Origin: JBFLXB01 sp964570625
GTDB taxonomy: Bacteria > Nitrospirota > Nitrospiria > 2-01-FULL-66-17
Length of the DNA stretch: 64,000 nt
Assembly (NCBI GenBank): GCA_964570625.1
Contig: CAZMYW010000002.1
Location: forward strand, 1 to 64,000
Reading direction: 5' to 3'
The translations under genes were made by a program, and so were the position numbers. Below, piece after piece: positions 40,252 to 48,348 of the stretch (the stretch's first letter is position 1; the number at the start of each line of letters is the position of its first letter). Below the pieces are notes generated by a model. It ran no database searches. It saw nothing but the letters and a program-made list of their open reading frames with translations, and was not told the DNA's origin.

Positions 40252-40283
40252 GTGGGGAGCGAGGGCTCCACTCAACTGTTTTT
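40252..40283 (+). terminator. Possible terminator after the patatin gene
   Basis: GTGGGGAGC (40252-40260) can pair with GCTCCAC (40265-40271) with a small bulge, followed after a few bases by CTGTTTTTG. The stem is short, so termination may be weak. Confidence 0.4.
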
Positions 40284-40316
40284 GCTCTGAATAAACCCCA
40301 ATAAGGAGGTGTCTAA

Positions 40317-40850
40317 ATGCATGTGGACACGACCACGGCAACCCGGAGGTACGTCTTGAGTCCACACGATCACAGGGCCGTCATTGCGGGCGCGGGGCTG
40401 TTGGTGTTGATGGGGTTCGGTACTCCGGAGGCCCACGCCACGATGCCGTCGGCTCCCCTTGAGATGTCGTTGGAATCGACGGGGGTGGTGGCGGTCGACG
40501 TGGACCTCGTCGTGACGCTGACGGTACGGCCGTTGGTCGACGCCGAGCGGCTGTCGCTGAAGATTACGTTGCCGGATGGGGTGGATTTGGTCGCCGGCGA
40601 AACCGCGTGGGTCGGCCCAGTGCGCGCCCGGGAACGTCAGGTCTTGAGTGTCACGGTGCGTCCTCGCCGCTCTGCGTTCTCGGTGATCCAAGGCGCCGCG
40701 CGCATTGAGTTTCCAGACGGCGCCATGCTCGGCGACGTCCGTTCATTGACTCTCTCGTTGGGTGAGCGCTCCAAGCAGACGCTCGGCACCTCTCCTTCCA
40801 AGAAAACAACCACGGGTGAAACGGTTATTGAATTTCGCGACGCGCCCTAA
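40317..40850 (+). CDS. Exported beta-sandwich hypothetical protein
   Basis: 177 residues. A signal peptide is likely (residues 20-43, AVIAGAGLLVLMGFGTPEAHA). The mature part (LEMSLESTGVVAVDVDLVVTLTVRPL, then LSLKITLPDGVDLVAGETAWVGPVRARERQVLSVTVRP) reads as beta strands of an immunoglobulin-like or DUF11-type fold. An AAGGAGGT ribosome binding site, the best in the region, stands seven bases before the ATG. The gene overlaps the start of the metallopeptidase gene, so the two are probably co-expressed and co-exported. Function unknown. Confidence 0.75.
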   Translation: MHVDTTTATRRYVLSPHDHRAVIAGAGLLVLMGFGTPEAHATMPSAPLEMSLESTGVVAVDVDLVVTLTVRPLVDAERLSLKITLPDGVDLVAGETAWVGPVRARERQVLSVTVRPRRSAFSVIQGAARIEFPDGAMLGDVRSLTLSLGERSKQTLGTSPSKKTTTGETVIEFRDAP

Positions 40851-42651
40851 CCGTTCACAGCGGTGGGGTGCGGTGTGGGGCGCCCTCCTGCTCGTGGGTT
40901 GCGGCTCGGGCGGAGGCGGTACGCCAACCGACGATTTGATCTGCCGCGGCGAAGGGGTTATCGTCGGCGGCAAAGTCACGTTTATCAAACGCCTCTATAA
41001 CGAGCAGGGACTGACGGGAGAACGCAAGATTCTTCCCGCGCGGTACGTATTGGTTGAAATGGTGCTTGAAGTCGACGGTCGCGTCCTAGGGAGAACGTAC
41101 ACCGATCAAAACGGCAACTACTGCGTGCAGGCCGGCGGCGTTCCCCCGGAGTTTCCTGCCGTGTACCCGCGCGTGGCCACGCGGACAGATCCGGGCCGGT
41201 TTGACATCGCGGTTGTAGACAGCATCACCAACCCTCAACCCAACGTGTATAGCCGGCCAGGCGTGTCGCTCAACGGCACCGGATCTGGTATCTATAGTCG
41301 GAATATCGCGATTCCGGTAGTGGCGGATTTGGGTTCGGGTGTTCTGTTCCCTTTGTCTGGTGCGTTTAATATTCTGGACGTGGCCACGCAAGGGGCTGAG
41401 ATCGCGATCGAAATAGCGGGCCGGCCTCCTAGTGCAAACCTGTTGATCGGGTGGACCCCGGGTACGGTGTTCGGGTCCGGCACGCTGGGCACGTACTTTG
41501 TCGGCGATGACGCGACACAAACCCTTGCCGGGATCGAGCTCTCAGGCGGGTCTGGAGGCAGCGACCTGGACTCCGGTGACCATGACGAGTTCGACGACGA
41601 TGTCATTTTGCACGAGTATGGTCACTTCATGGCCTACAGCTTCTCCAAACCCGCCGAGGCAGGCGGTACGCATTATCTGAACGACAACACCCAAGATATT
41701 CGCCTGGCCTGGTCCGAAGGGTGGGCGACATTCCTTTCAGCCGCGGTGAGAGAGAGTGCGGTCATGGTCAACACGCGGGGTGGGGATCCCGGGCACCCCG
41801 AACACGACTTCAGCTACGCCTTTGACATCGAGACCCCGCATTCGGACCTCCTGTCTCACCCCAATATCGGAACGCCGCTCGAGGATCACGGCGTGTACAC
41901 CACCAGCGAGGTGTCGGTTGCCTCGGTGCTGTGGGATCTGTACGACTCGAGAAACGAATCCGGCGATCGCTACGCGCTGGGCTTGCAAGGGGTCTGGGAC
42001 GTGTTTGCGCGGTTGGTCACCGCTCCACCCAACGTGTCGCTTGAAACCTTCGCCGGCTTTTTTGTGAATCAATTCGGAATGACAAATTTGGCTGAAACCG
42101 CCAAGCTGCGTCGTGTGCAGTTGTTCGCCGACGAATACGAGGAAGGCGACGACCAGATGTCGAGTGCTCCCGCGATTGGTCCGGGTACTCCGGGGGTCGT
42201 GAATGAATTCACAACGTGTCACACGCTCTATCCGGCCGGGGACGTTGATTACGTCCGAATCCAGCTCAATACGTCTCGTTCGGTGAAGATCGACACGTTT
42301 AACCTCTCGAACGGGGCTGACACCGTTGTGCAGCTTCTGGATGCCAACGGCACCGTCGTTGTTCTTGATCTGAATGGGGTGCCGCTTCCTCTGGAGAATG
42401 ACAATGCAGCGACACCGAAACTATTTACCCCGACTATCTGCGGAAATCGTCGAGTGCCAATACCGCAAGCCTATTTCGATCTGGGGGTCAACAATGGGGC
42501 GAGGTTGGCATCCACTGTTTCAACAGGATCGTCCGTCCTATCGGCGGGCACGTACTATGCGAAGGTAATGTCGAGAGCGACTGCAGGCACCGGGCGGAAT
42601 CTCTCCGCTGGCGAACTGGGCTCTTACGACCTCGTAGTTACGCTGCAGTAA
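40816..42651 (+). CDS. Putative gluzincin metallopeptidase lipoprotein
   Basis: About 611 residues from the GTG at 40816 (a TTG at 40828 is an alternative). A lipoprotein signal ends LLLVGC with lipid-modified C29, followed by a Gly-rich spacer. A carboxypeptidase-regulatory-like beta domain (about 75-170; YTDQNGNYCVQAGG) precedes the catalytic region. There HEYGH (266-270) gives two zinc His and the general-base Glu, and SEGWATF (E301) gives the third ligand, as in gluzincins. The C-terminal 140 residues resemble a pre-peptidase C-terminal domain (DVDYVRIQLN...SYDLVVTL). Likely a cell-surface protease; substrate unknown. Confidence 0.75.
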   Translation: MKRLLNFATRPNRSQRWGAVWGALLLVGCGSGGGGTPTDDLICRGEGVIVGGKVTFIKRLYNEQGLTGERKILPARYVLVEMVLEVDGRVLGRTYTDQNGNYCVQAGGVPPEFPAVYPRVATRTDPGRFDIAVVDSITNPQPNVYSRPGVSLNGTGSGIYSRNIAIPVVADLGSGVLFPLSGAFNILDVATQGAEIAIEIAGRPPSANLLIGWTPGTVFGSGTLGTYFVGDDATQTLAGIELSGGSGGSDLDSGDHDEFDDDVILHEYGHFMAYSFSKPAEAGGTHYLNDNTQDIRLAWSEGWATFLSAAVRESAVMVNTRGGDPGHPEHDFSYAFDIETPHSDLLSHPNIGTPLEDHGVYTTSEVSVASVLWDLYDSRNESGDRYALGLQGVWDVFARLVTAPPNVSLETFAGFFVNQFGMTNLAETAKLRRVQLFADEYEEGDDQMSSAPAIGPGTPGVVNEFTTCHTLYPAGDVDYVRIQLNTSRSVKIDTFNLSNGADTVVQLLDANGTVVVLDLNGVPLPLENDNAATPKLFTPTICGNRRVPIPQAYFDLGVNNGARLASTVSTGSSVLSAGTYYAKVMSRATAGTGRNLSAGELGSYDLVVTLQ

Positions 42652-42657
42652 CATCTG

Positions 42658-42677
42658 TTATCAACAGATTATCAACA
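42658..42677 (+). promoter_or_regulatory. Two DnaA-box-like repeats
   Basis: TTATCAACA occurs at 42658-42666 and 42669-42677, 11 bases apart, each one base from the DnaA consensus TTATCCACA. They lie about 85 bases upstream of the nrdJ -35 box. CTGTTATCAACAG (42655-42667) can also form a small hairpin after the preceding stop codon. Confidence 0.5.
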
Positions 42678-42705
42678 GAAACTCCCAACTAAAACACAGG
42701 GCAAT

Positions 42706-42753
42706 CCACAATATCTTGGTGCTAGGTCGTTTGGTTGCCACATGATATGGTGT
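42706..42753 (+). promoter_or_regulatory. Pair of NrdR boxes
   Basis: CCACAATATCTTGGTG (42706-42721) and CCACATGATATGGTGT (42738-42753) each fit the NrdR consensus acaCwAtATaTwGtgt in most positions. Their starts are 32 bases apart, the three-helical-turn spacing typical of NrdR sites. The second box ends seven bases before the -35 box of nrdJ. Confidence 0.75.
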
Positions 42754-42760
42754 TTTCCGC

Positions 42761-42790
42761 TTGACACCGAGAATAGGGAGGGAGTACCAT
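42761..42790 (+). promoter_or_regulatory. Promoter of nrdJ
   Basis: TTGACA (42761-42766), 18-base spacer, TACCAT (42785-42790), about 90 bases before the nrdJ ATG. Confidence 0.55.
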
Positions 42791-42880
42791 CACCCCTCGC
42801 GTTTGGCGGAGCGCAAGGCGAGCTGCCCGATCCCGTTTCCTACTTCCCTAATTCGTGCTTGCAACCAAGGAGGGTTCTGT

Positions 42881-45271
42881 ATGAGTGAAAGCGCCCAGAT
42901 GACCGGCGAGTCGGTTCCGACTGTCTCGAACCACCCCACTCCCCGTATCTCGCCCAATGCGCTGAAGGTGCTTCAGAAGCGTTACTTAGCGAAGGACGAG
43001 CAAGGCCGCGTCGTGGAAACTCCGCAAGAGTTGTTCGAACGCGTGGCGCGGAATATTGCGCAGGCCGAACGGATGTACGGGACCGACGCTGATGTGGATC
43101 GGGCATATGAGCGCTTTTACGCGGTGATGGCGGAGCTTGATTTCTTGCCCAACTCACCCACGTTGATGAATGCGGGTCGGGAACTGCAGCAACTCTCCGC
43201 ATGTTTCGTCCTGCCGGTCGGCGACTCGATGGAAGACATCTTCGAAACGGTCAAACAAGCGGCGATTATTCATAAGACCGGCGGGGGAACCGGGTTTTCC
43301 TTTTCGCGGCTGCGTCCCAAGGACGATGTGGTTCGCACGACCGGCGGCGTGGCGTCAGGGCCGGTCTCGTTTATGAAAGTGTTCAACCACGCGACCGAAG
43401 CCGTCAAACAGGGCGGCACGCGCCGTGGGGCGAACATGGGGATCCTGCGGGTGGATCATCCCGACGTGATGGAGTTCATCACCTGTAAGACGGATACCAA
43501 GGATATTACCAACTTCAACATCAGTGTGGCGATCACCGATCGATTCATGGAGGCGGTTGAGCGGGGTGAGGAGTACGACCTCGTGAGCCCGCGAACCGGT
43601 CAACCCGCGCGACAGTTGGCCGCGCGCGAGGTCTTCGACCGCATCGCGTCCTCGGCATGGCGGAACGGCGAACCTGGACTGTTCTTCATCGATGTGACCA
43701 ACCGCACGAACCCGACGCCGCACGTCGCCGCCATGGAGGCGACTAACCCGTGCGGGGAGCAGCCCTTGCTCCCGTATGAATCGTGCAACCTGGGCAGCAT
43801 CAACCTTGAGCGGCACGTCGTCCGGCGGGACGGACGCGACGAGATCGATTGGACGCGACTGGAACAAACGATCCGGACCACCGTTCGATTTTTGGACGAT
43901 GTGATCGACATGAACCGTTACCCGATTCCGCAGATCGAAACGATCACCAAGGCCAACCGGAAGATCGGACTGGGGATCATGGGATTCGCCAGACTGCTCT
44001 TTAAGCTCGGTATCGCCTACGACTCCAATGAAGGCGTGGGAATGGGCCGTCAGGTCATGAAATTCTTCCGCGACATCGGCTACGACGAATCGCGTCGCCT
44101 CGCGGACGAACGCGGGCCCTACACCCACTGGGAAGGGTCGATGCACCAGAAACAGGGCTATCGGCTGCGCAATTCCTACGTCACGACCGTGGCTCCGACC
44201 GGAACGATTTCCATGATTGCCGACACGTCGGGGGGATGCGAGCCCGAGTTTTCCCTGATCTGGTATAAGAACGTGATGGATGGGGAGCATCTACCGTACG
44301 TGCTGGAGGACTTTATCGACGTCGCCAAGCGCGAAGGCTTCTGGAGCGAGGACCTCATTCAGCGTATTTTGGACAATCACGGCTCTGCGCGAGGGCTCAG
44401 CGGGGTCCCCGAACATTGGCAGCGGGTGTTCGCCACGTCTCACGATGTCGCGCCGGAGTGGCACGTCAGAATGCAGGCGGCGTTTCAGGCGCACACCGAC
44501 AGTGCGGTATCTAAGACGATCAACTTGCCGGCAAGTGCCACGGTGGAGGATGTGAAGAAAGCCTATTCGCTAGCCTACACGCTTGGGTGCAAGGGGATCA
44601 CCGTCTACCGAGACGGCAGTCGCGATGAGCAGGTGCTGAACATTGGGCGATCCGCTAAAACGTCCGTTTCTGGTGGCCAGGCCGGGGTTGAGGGGGCGCC
44701 CGCCGCGTCAGCGATCGGTGAACCATTGGTGGTGGATCCTCCGATCTTGCAACCCGCGGTCGCCGGAACGTCGTTGATCATGCCCAAGCCGCGTCCTCGA
44801 ACCACGACGGGCTGTACCAGCCGCACCAGCACCTCGTGTGGAGATTTGTACGTCACCGTGAACCAGGACGAAACCGGCCGCGCATTTGAAGTGTTCAACA
44901 TGATGGGTAAGTCCGGCGGCTGCGAGGCCTCGTTCAATGAAGCCATCGGCCGGTTGATTTCACTGGCGTTGCGAGCCGGAGCCGATCCTCGGGCAATCGT
45001 CAAACAGCTCGTTGGGATCCGCTGTGACAAGCCATACGGGGTTGGGCCGGATCGGGTGCTGTCGTGCTCAGACGCGATCGCGAAAAGCGTGGCAGAGTAT
45101 GTGGCGGCGAAAGCTCCCGCGACGCTTGACCCGGAGATGAAGGCGTTCGCCGGGTCGCTCGATAAGCGAACTGGGAAAGTGGCGTTTCCTTGTCCGGATT
45201 GTGGCTGCGAACTGAAGTTCGAAGAGGGGTGTGAAAAATGTGGGTTGTGCGGGTACTCCCGCTGTAGCTGA
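42881..45271 (+). CDS. nrdJ: Adenosylcobalamin-dependent ribonucleotide reductase (class II)
   Basis: About 796 residues from the ATG at 42881 (AAGGAGGG before it). It reduces ribonucleotides to deoxyribonucleotides using a radical from coenzyme B12, independent of oxygen. Motifs are LPNSPTLMNAG, ACFVLPVGDSMEDIF, GGTGFSFSRLRP, NPCGEQPLLPYESCNLGSINL (catalytic Cys and Glu), and APTGTISMIADTSGGCEPEF. A Ser/Thr/Pro-rich linker leads to a TSCGDLYVTVNQDE domain and a C-terminal Cys cluster (CPDCGCEL, CEKCGLCGYSRC), probably the redox/zinc tail. No B12 riboswitch is visible. Control appears to be by NrdR. Confidence 0.95.
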   Translation: MSESAQMTGESVPTVSNHPTPRISPNALKVLQKRYLAKDEQGRVVETPQELFERVARNIAQAERMYGTDADVDRAYERFYAVMAELDFLPNSPTLMNAGRELQQLSACFVLPVGDSMEDIFETVKQAAIIHKTGGGTGFSFSRLRPKDDVVRTTGGVASGPVSFMKVFNHATEAVKQGGTRRGANMGILRVDHPDVMEFITCKTDTKDITNFNISVAITDRFMEAVERGEEYDLVSPRTGQPARQLAAREVFDRIASSAWRNGEPGLFFIDVTNRTNPTPHVAAMEATNPCGEQPLLPYESCNLGSINLERHVVRRDGRDEIDWTRLEQTIRTTVRFLDDVIDMNRYPIPQIETITKANRKIGLGIMGFARLLFKLGIAYDSNEGVGMGRQVMKFFRDIGYDESRRLADERGPYTHWEGSMHQKQGYRLRNSYVTTVAPTGTISMIADTSGGCEPEFSLIWYKNVMDGEHLPYVLEDFIDVAKREGFWSEDLIQRILDNHGSARGLSGVPEHWQRVFATSHDVAPEWHVRMQAAFQAHTDSAVSKTINLPASATVEDVKKAYSLAYTLGCKGITVYRDGSRDEQVLNIGRSAKTSVSGGQAGVEGAPAASAIGEPLVVDPPILQPAVAGTSLIMPKPRPRTTTGCTSRTSTSCGDLYVTVNQDETGRAFEVFNMMGKSGGCEASFNEAIGRLISLALRAGADPRAIVKQLVGIRCDKPYGVGPDRVLSCSDAIAKSVAEYVAAKAPATLDPEMKAFAGSLDKRTGKVAFPCPDCGCELKFEEGCEKCGLCGYSRCS

Positions 45272-45313
45272 AACGCGACAACTATTTTCCTCTTCCTGTG
45301 TAACGTCTGACAT

Positions 45314-45360
45314 AAGTAAGGGCATGGAAGGATACTTCCTTTCCATGCCCTTACTTTTCC
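45314..45360 (+). terminator. Intrinsic terminator after nrdJ
   Basis: AAGTAAGGGCATGGAA (45314-45329) pairs with TTCCATGCCCTTACTT (45341-45356), and the stem extends inward through GGA/TCC past one bulged base. TTTTCC follows. This is a very stable hairpin. Confidence 0.85.
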
Positions 45361-45431
45361 TTCCTAGACTCTGATAGTGGATTAACTGTTGAAAGCTAGC
45401 CCTCTTCAGGGCGAATAGTGGAAAAGTTTGA

Positions 45432-45457
45432 GAACCTTTTCCCTCCCAGCGGAGTCG
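45432..45457 (+). promoter_or_regulatory. Possible ECF-type promoter before the sigma-factor gene
   Basis: GAACC (45432-45436), 17 bases, GTCG (45454-45457) resembles the GGAAC-N16/17-GTC pattern of autoregulated ECF promoters. No housekeeping promoter stands out in 45361-45570. Speculative. Confidence 0.3.
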
Positions 45458-45570
45458 CTTGGGTCCAGCCGACCCCGAAAACCGCCATGCGAGTTCTGGC
45501 GTCAGGCTTGCAGAACCTCCGCCCTGTCCGTGGGCACCATCGAATCACCGTGGGGAGGGGAGTAGAGACG

Positions 45571-46179
45571 ATGGAAAACGCAGTGATGATGCTGGAAGGA
45601 CCTGGAGCTGCTAAGAAAGCCGAGTTCGAAGACCTGACGCTGAAGTATCTCGACTCGCTCTATGGGTTTTCGCTGGTCTTAACCGGCAATAGCGATGACG
45701 CACATGACCTAGTTCAGGACGCGTACCTTCGCGCGTTCCGCTTCTATCATCGTTACGAACACATCGCCAACTATAAGGCGTGGTTGTTCACGATTACAAA
45801 AAATCTGTTCATCAACCGGTACCATCAGCGTGCACGCGAGGTCTCGCTGACCGAACTCGAGATCGTTGAAGACGATCCGTATGAGTCGCCCAAGGAAATC
45901 CTGGTCGCAGTGAGCGACCGCCATCAACGGGGGATGTTCCGGCAGGATTTCCAGCGGGCGATGGACGCGCTCCCGCACAAGCTTCGCTTGGCCGTTCTCC
46001 TCAAAGATGTCGAGGGATTTGACTACAAGGAGATCGCCGAGATCATGGGGTGTCCCCTCGGCACCGTGATGTCGCGCTTGTCCCGCGGGAGGAACCTGCT
46101 GAAAAAGTCCCTCAAGGATTATTGGGCTCACCGCCAACCTAGCGAGCCGGCGACCACTCACGCCCACGCGGTCGCGTAA
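45571..46179 (+). CDS. ECF RNA polymerase sigma factor
   Basis: 202 residues from the ATG at 45571, which has GGGGAGGGGAG upstream; in-frame codons back to 45418 give no conserved sequence. Region 2 is FEDLTLKYLDSLYGFSLVLTGNSDDAHDLVQDAYLRAFRF with the -10-melting segment NYKAWLFTITKNLFINRYHQ. Region 4 is LPHKLRLAVLLKDVEGFDYKEIAEIMGCPLGTVMSRLSRGRNLLKKSL. An anti-sigma gene follows 90 bases on. It probably directs an envelope or oxidative stress regulon. Confidence 0.93.
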   Translation: MENAVMMLEGPGAAKKAEFEDLTLKYLDSLYGFSLVLTGNSDDAHDLVQDAYLRAFRFYHRYEHIANYKAWLFTITKNLFINRYHQRAREVSLTELEIVEDDPYESPKEILVAVSDRHQRGMFRQDFQRAMDALPHKLRLAVLLKDVEGFDYKEIAEIMGCPLGTVMSRLSRGRNLLKKSLKDYWAHRQPSEPATTHAHAVA

Positions 46180-46268
46180 CGAGTTCCCTCGGTCATCGCC
46201 GCAGGCTCGTGTGGTTCTGCGGCCGAGATCTTCTCGCGGCCCGTCGTCGGTAGGATATCAGCAGCGTC

Positions 46269-46532
46269 ATGGACGCCTGCCACGCGGTCATGAAGCTGGT
46301 ATACCCCTACCTTGACGGTGAACTCGGCGAGGAGGACCGCTGTCGAGTCTATACCCACCTGCTGGGCTGTTTCCGGTGTCAGGACACGTTTGACGCGGAG
46401 CGGTCTTTTCTGCACCTGTTCAGGGTCGGGATGCCCGTGCATTCAGCGCCGCTCACCGCTCGACAAATCGCCGAGTTCGTCGAGCACCGTTCGTCCGATC
46501 CCGAACCTCCGATAGTCGATCGCTCTCCATAG
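46269..46532 (+). CDS. Zinc-binding anti-sigma factor (ZAS/zf-HC2)
   Basis: 87 residues. HLLGCFRCQ gives the H-x3-C-x2-C motif (H30, C34, C37) of zinc-binding anti-sigma factors, preceded by the helix YPYLDGELGEEDRCRVYTH. There is no membrane segment, so it is a soluble type such as RsrA/ChrR-N, where the Cys pair may sense oxidation. It stands directly downstream of the ECF gene and is expected to bind it. The start ATG lacks a strong ribosome binding site. Confidence 0.8.
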   Translation: MDACHAVMKLVYPYLDGELGEEDRCRVYTHLLGCFRCQDTFDAERSFLHLFRVGMPVHSAPLTARQIAEFVEHRSSDPEPPIVDRSP

Positions 46533-46841
46533 AGCGGCCACAACACATAGGATAGGACGTTTCAGTCCGGGCCGCGCGCGGTGAACCTTCTCGTGCTGGT
46601 GGCCGTTGTCGGGCGGCGCGTTCGTGCTGAATGGGGTCGCTGGACTTCGTCGCGCCGCATCCAAGCGGTTCTCGATTCCTTGGTGGCTCTATCCCCACCT
46701 CCCAGTCCTCGCGGTGGCTCCCTGCGGCAATGGGTGAGCTGCATTTTGGGACCATTCCAGTCTGGGTCGGGATCTCGGCGGAAGACCAGATGGTTGGAGG
46801 ATGAATGTCCCGCAACAGCTGAAAAGACAGAGGAAATCTCC
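46533..46841. other. Gene-free stretch between anti-sigma gene and ffh promoter
   Basis: About 310 bases with GC similar to the neighbours. Short open frames exist on both strands, but none has a ribosome binding site or protein-like composition. I saw no tRNA and no 4.5S/SRP RNA core. It may hold an unrecognised small RNA. Confidence 0.5.
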
Positions 46842-46870
46842 TTGACTTTCAAGGTGCGCTTCTCTAAACT
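46842..46870 (+). promoter_or_regulatory. Promoter of the ffh operon
   Basis: TTGACT (46842-46847), 17-base spacer, TAAACT (46865-46870). The leader to the ffh ATG is about 100 bases. Confidence 0.7.
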
Positions 46871-46979
46871 ATTGCGGTTGCGCTGACTAAAACCTCTGCG
46901 TCAAGACGCTTGACTTGTTCCGCGCGCAGTCGTGTTTGGTGCGGCAATGGTTTTCGGAAGGCACTCTCGGAGTTTAGGG

Positions 46980-48311
46980 ATGTGGGCTGGGGTTAGAGAA
47001 CGGTTTGAAAGCGTGTTTAAGCGCTTGCGAGGTCGCGGATTGTTGGATGAGGCCGCGGTCTCGGAAGCCCTTCGCGACATCCGGCTCGCGTTGCTTGAAG
47101 CCGACGTCAACTACAAAGTCGTCAAGAATCTGATCGAGCGTGTGAAACCGCGCGCGCTGGCGCAGGAGGTCCTTCAAAGCCTATCTCCCGGCCAGCAAGT
47201 GTTGACCATTGTGTGGGAAGAATTAGGCCTACTCATGGGGCAATCGCATCGAGCCATCCAGTTGGCGGCCAACCCGCCGACGGTCGTGATGCTGGTGGGG
47301 CTCCAGGGCGCGGGAAAAACTACAACCGCAGGAAAAATCGCCAAGACATTCGCATCGAGCGGCCGTCGCGTGCTCCTGGCTGCGGCCGACCTCAAGCGGC
47401 CGGCTGCGATACGGCAACTGGAAGTGATCGGGCAGCAGATTGGGGTGCCGGTCTACGCGCCTCAACAGGAAACGACACCCGAAGCGGTCTGTCGCTCCGC
47501 GGTGACCAAGGCCGACGCGCTCGGGGCGGATGTCGTGATCCTGGATACGGCTGGTCGTCTCCAGGTTGACGACGCCCTGATGGCCGAACTGTCGGCCATC
47601 CGCGAGGCTGTGCGTCCGCACGAAGTGTTGTTGGTCGCTGATGCGATGACCGGCCAAACCGCGCTGTCGATTGCCGAACAGTTCGAGCAACGCGTGGGGT
47701 TGACCGGTATCGTGCTCACGAAAACCGAAGGTGATGCCCGCGCCGGGGCCGTGTTGTCCATGCTCGCGGTGACGGGCAAACCAATTAAATATCTGGGGAC
47801 CGGAGAATCGCTGGCCGCGCTGGAGCCGTTCCATCCCGATCGCGTCGCATCACGGATTCTGGGGATGGGTGACGTGGCGGGGCTGGTCGAGCGGGCCCGG
47901 GAGGCCCTGTCAGAGACCGACGCACGACGGATCGCGGACTCGATGAGCGCCGAGTCGTTCACGCTGGAAGACTTCAAGGCGCAAGTACAGCAGGTCAAAA
48001 AACTCGGGTCGCTCGCTGACGTGCTGGCGATGATCCCGGGAGGACAGAAACTCGCCGACCGTCTCGACGGGAACGGCCCAGAGCGAGATCTGGCGCGGGT
48101 CGAGGCGATGGTGAACTCGATGACGCCGCGGGAGCGACGCCATCCCGAGGTGATCAACGGGAGTTGCCGCAAGCGTATCGCCCGCGGGAGTGGAACCACG
48201 GTTCAAGACGTGAATCAACTCTTGCGGCAGTTTGTGCAGGCCAAGCGGATGATGAAGACGCTGAAGACCGGTCGTGGCCGTCATTTGGCGGCGCGCCTAT
48301 TTTCGGCCTGA
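46980..48311 (+). CDS. ffh: Signal recognition particle protein Ffh
   Basis: 443 residues from the ATG at 46980. N-domain helices come first; the GTPase then shows G1 GLQGAGKTTT (107-116), DLKRPAAIRQL (137-147), and G3 LDTAGRL. G4 reads TKTE (247-250), where SRP GTPases almost always have TKLD, so the guanine-specifying Asp is replaced by Glu; the following GDARAG also deviates from GDARGG. The M domain has the RNA-binding NGSCRKRIARGSGTT. It targets nascent membrane proteins to FtsY. GGAG precedes the start. The next gene may begin inside its end. Confidence 0.94.
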   Translation: MWAGVRERFESVFKRLRGRGLLDEAAVSEALRDIRLALLEADVNYKVVKNLIERVKPRALAQEVLQSLSPGQQVLTIVWEELGLLMGQSHRAIQLAANPPTVVMLVGLQGAGKTTTAGKIAKTFASSGRRVLLAAADLKRPAAIRQLEVIGQQIGVPVYAPQQETTPEAVCRSAVTKADALGADVVILDTAGRLQVDDALMAELSAIREAVRPHEVLLVADAMTGQTALSIAEQFEQRVGLTGIVLTKTEGDARAGAVLSMLAVTGKPIKYLGTGESLAALEPFHPDRVASRILGMGDVAGLVERAREALSETDARRIADSMSAESFTLEDFKAQVQQVKKLGSLADVLAMIPGGQKLADRLDGNGPERDLARVEAMVNSMTPRERRHPEVINGSCRKRIARGSGTTVQDVNQLLRQFVQAKRMMKTLKTGRGRHLAARLFSA

Positions 48312-48348
48312 TACGCGCGGCATAACACCGCCGATTGCGGAGGAGCCC

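Noticed and set aside
42761..42880. Cobalamin riboswitch upstream of nrdJ
   Set aside because: The leader is only about 90 bases and has no B12-box-like sequence; NrdR boxes explain control better.
46581..46886. A 101-codon open frame between the anti-sigma gene and ffh
   Set aside because: No ribosome binding site, unlikely composition, and it runs across the ffh promoter; overlapping frames on the other strand look equally random.
46533..46979. 4.5S/SRP RNA gene next to ffh
   Set aside because: The conserved GGAAGGAAGCA-type tetraloop region of SRP RNA was not found.
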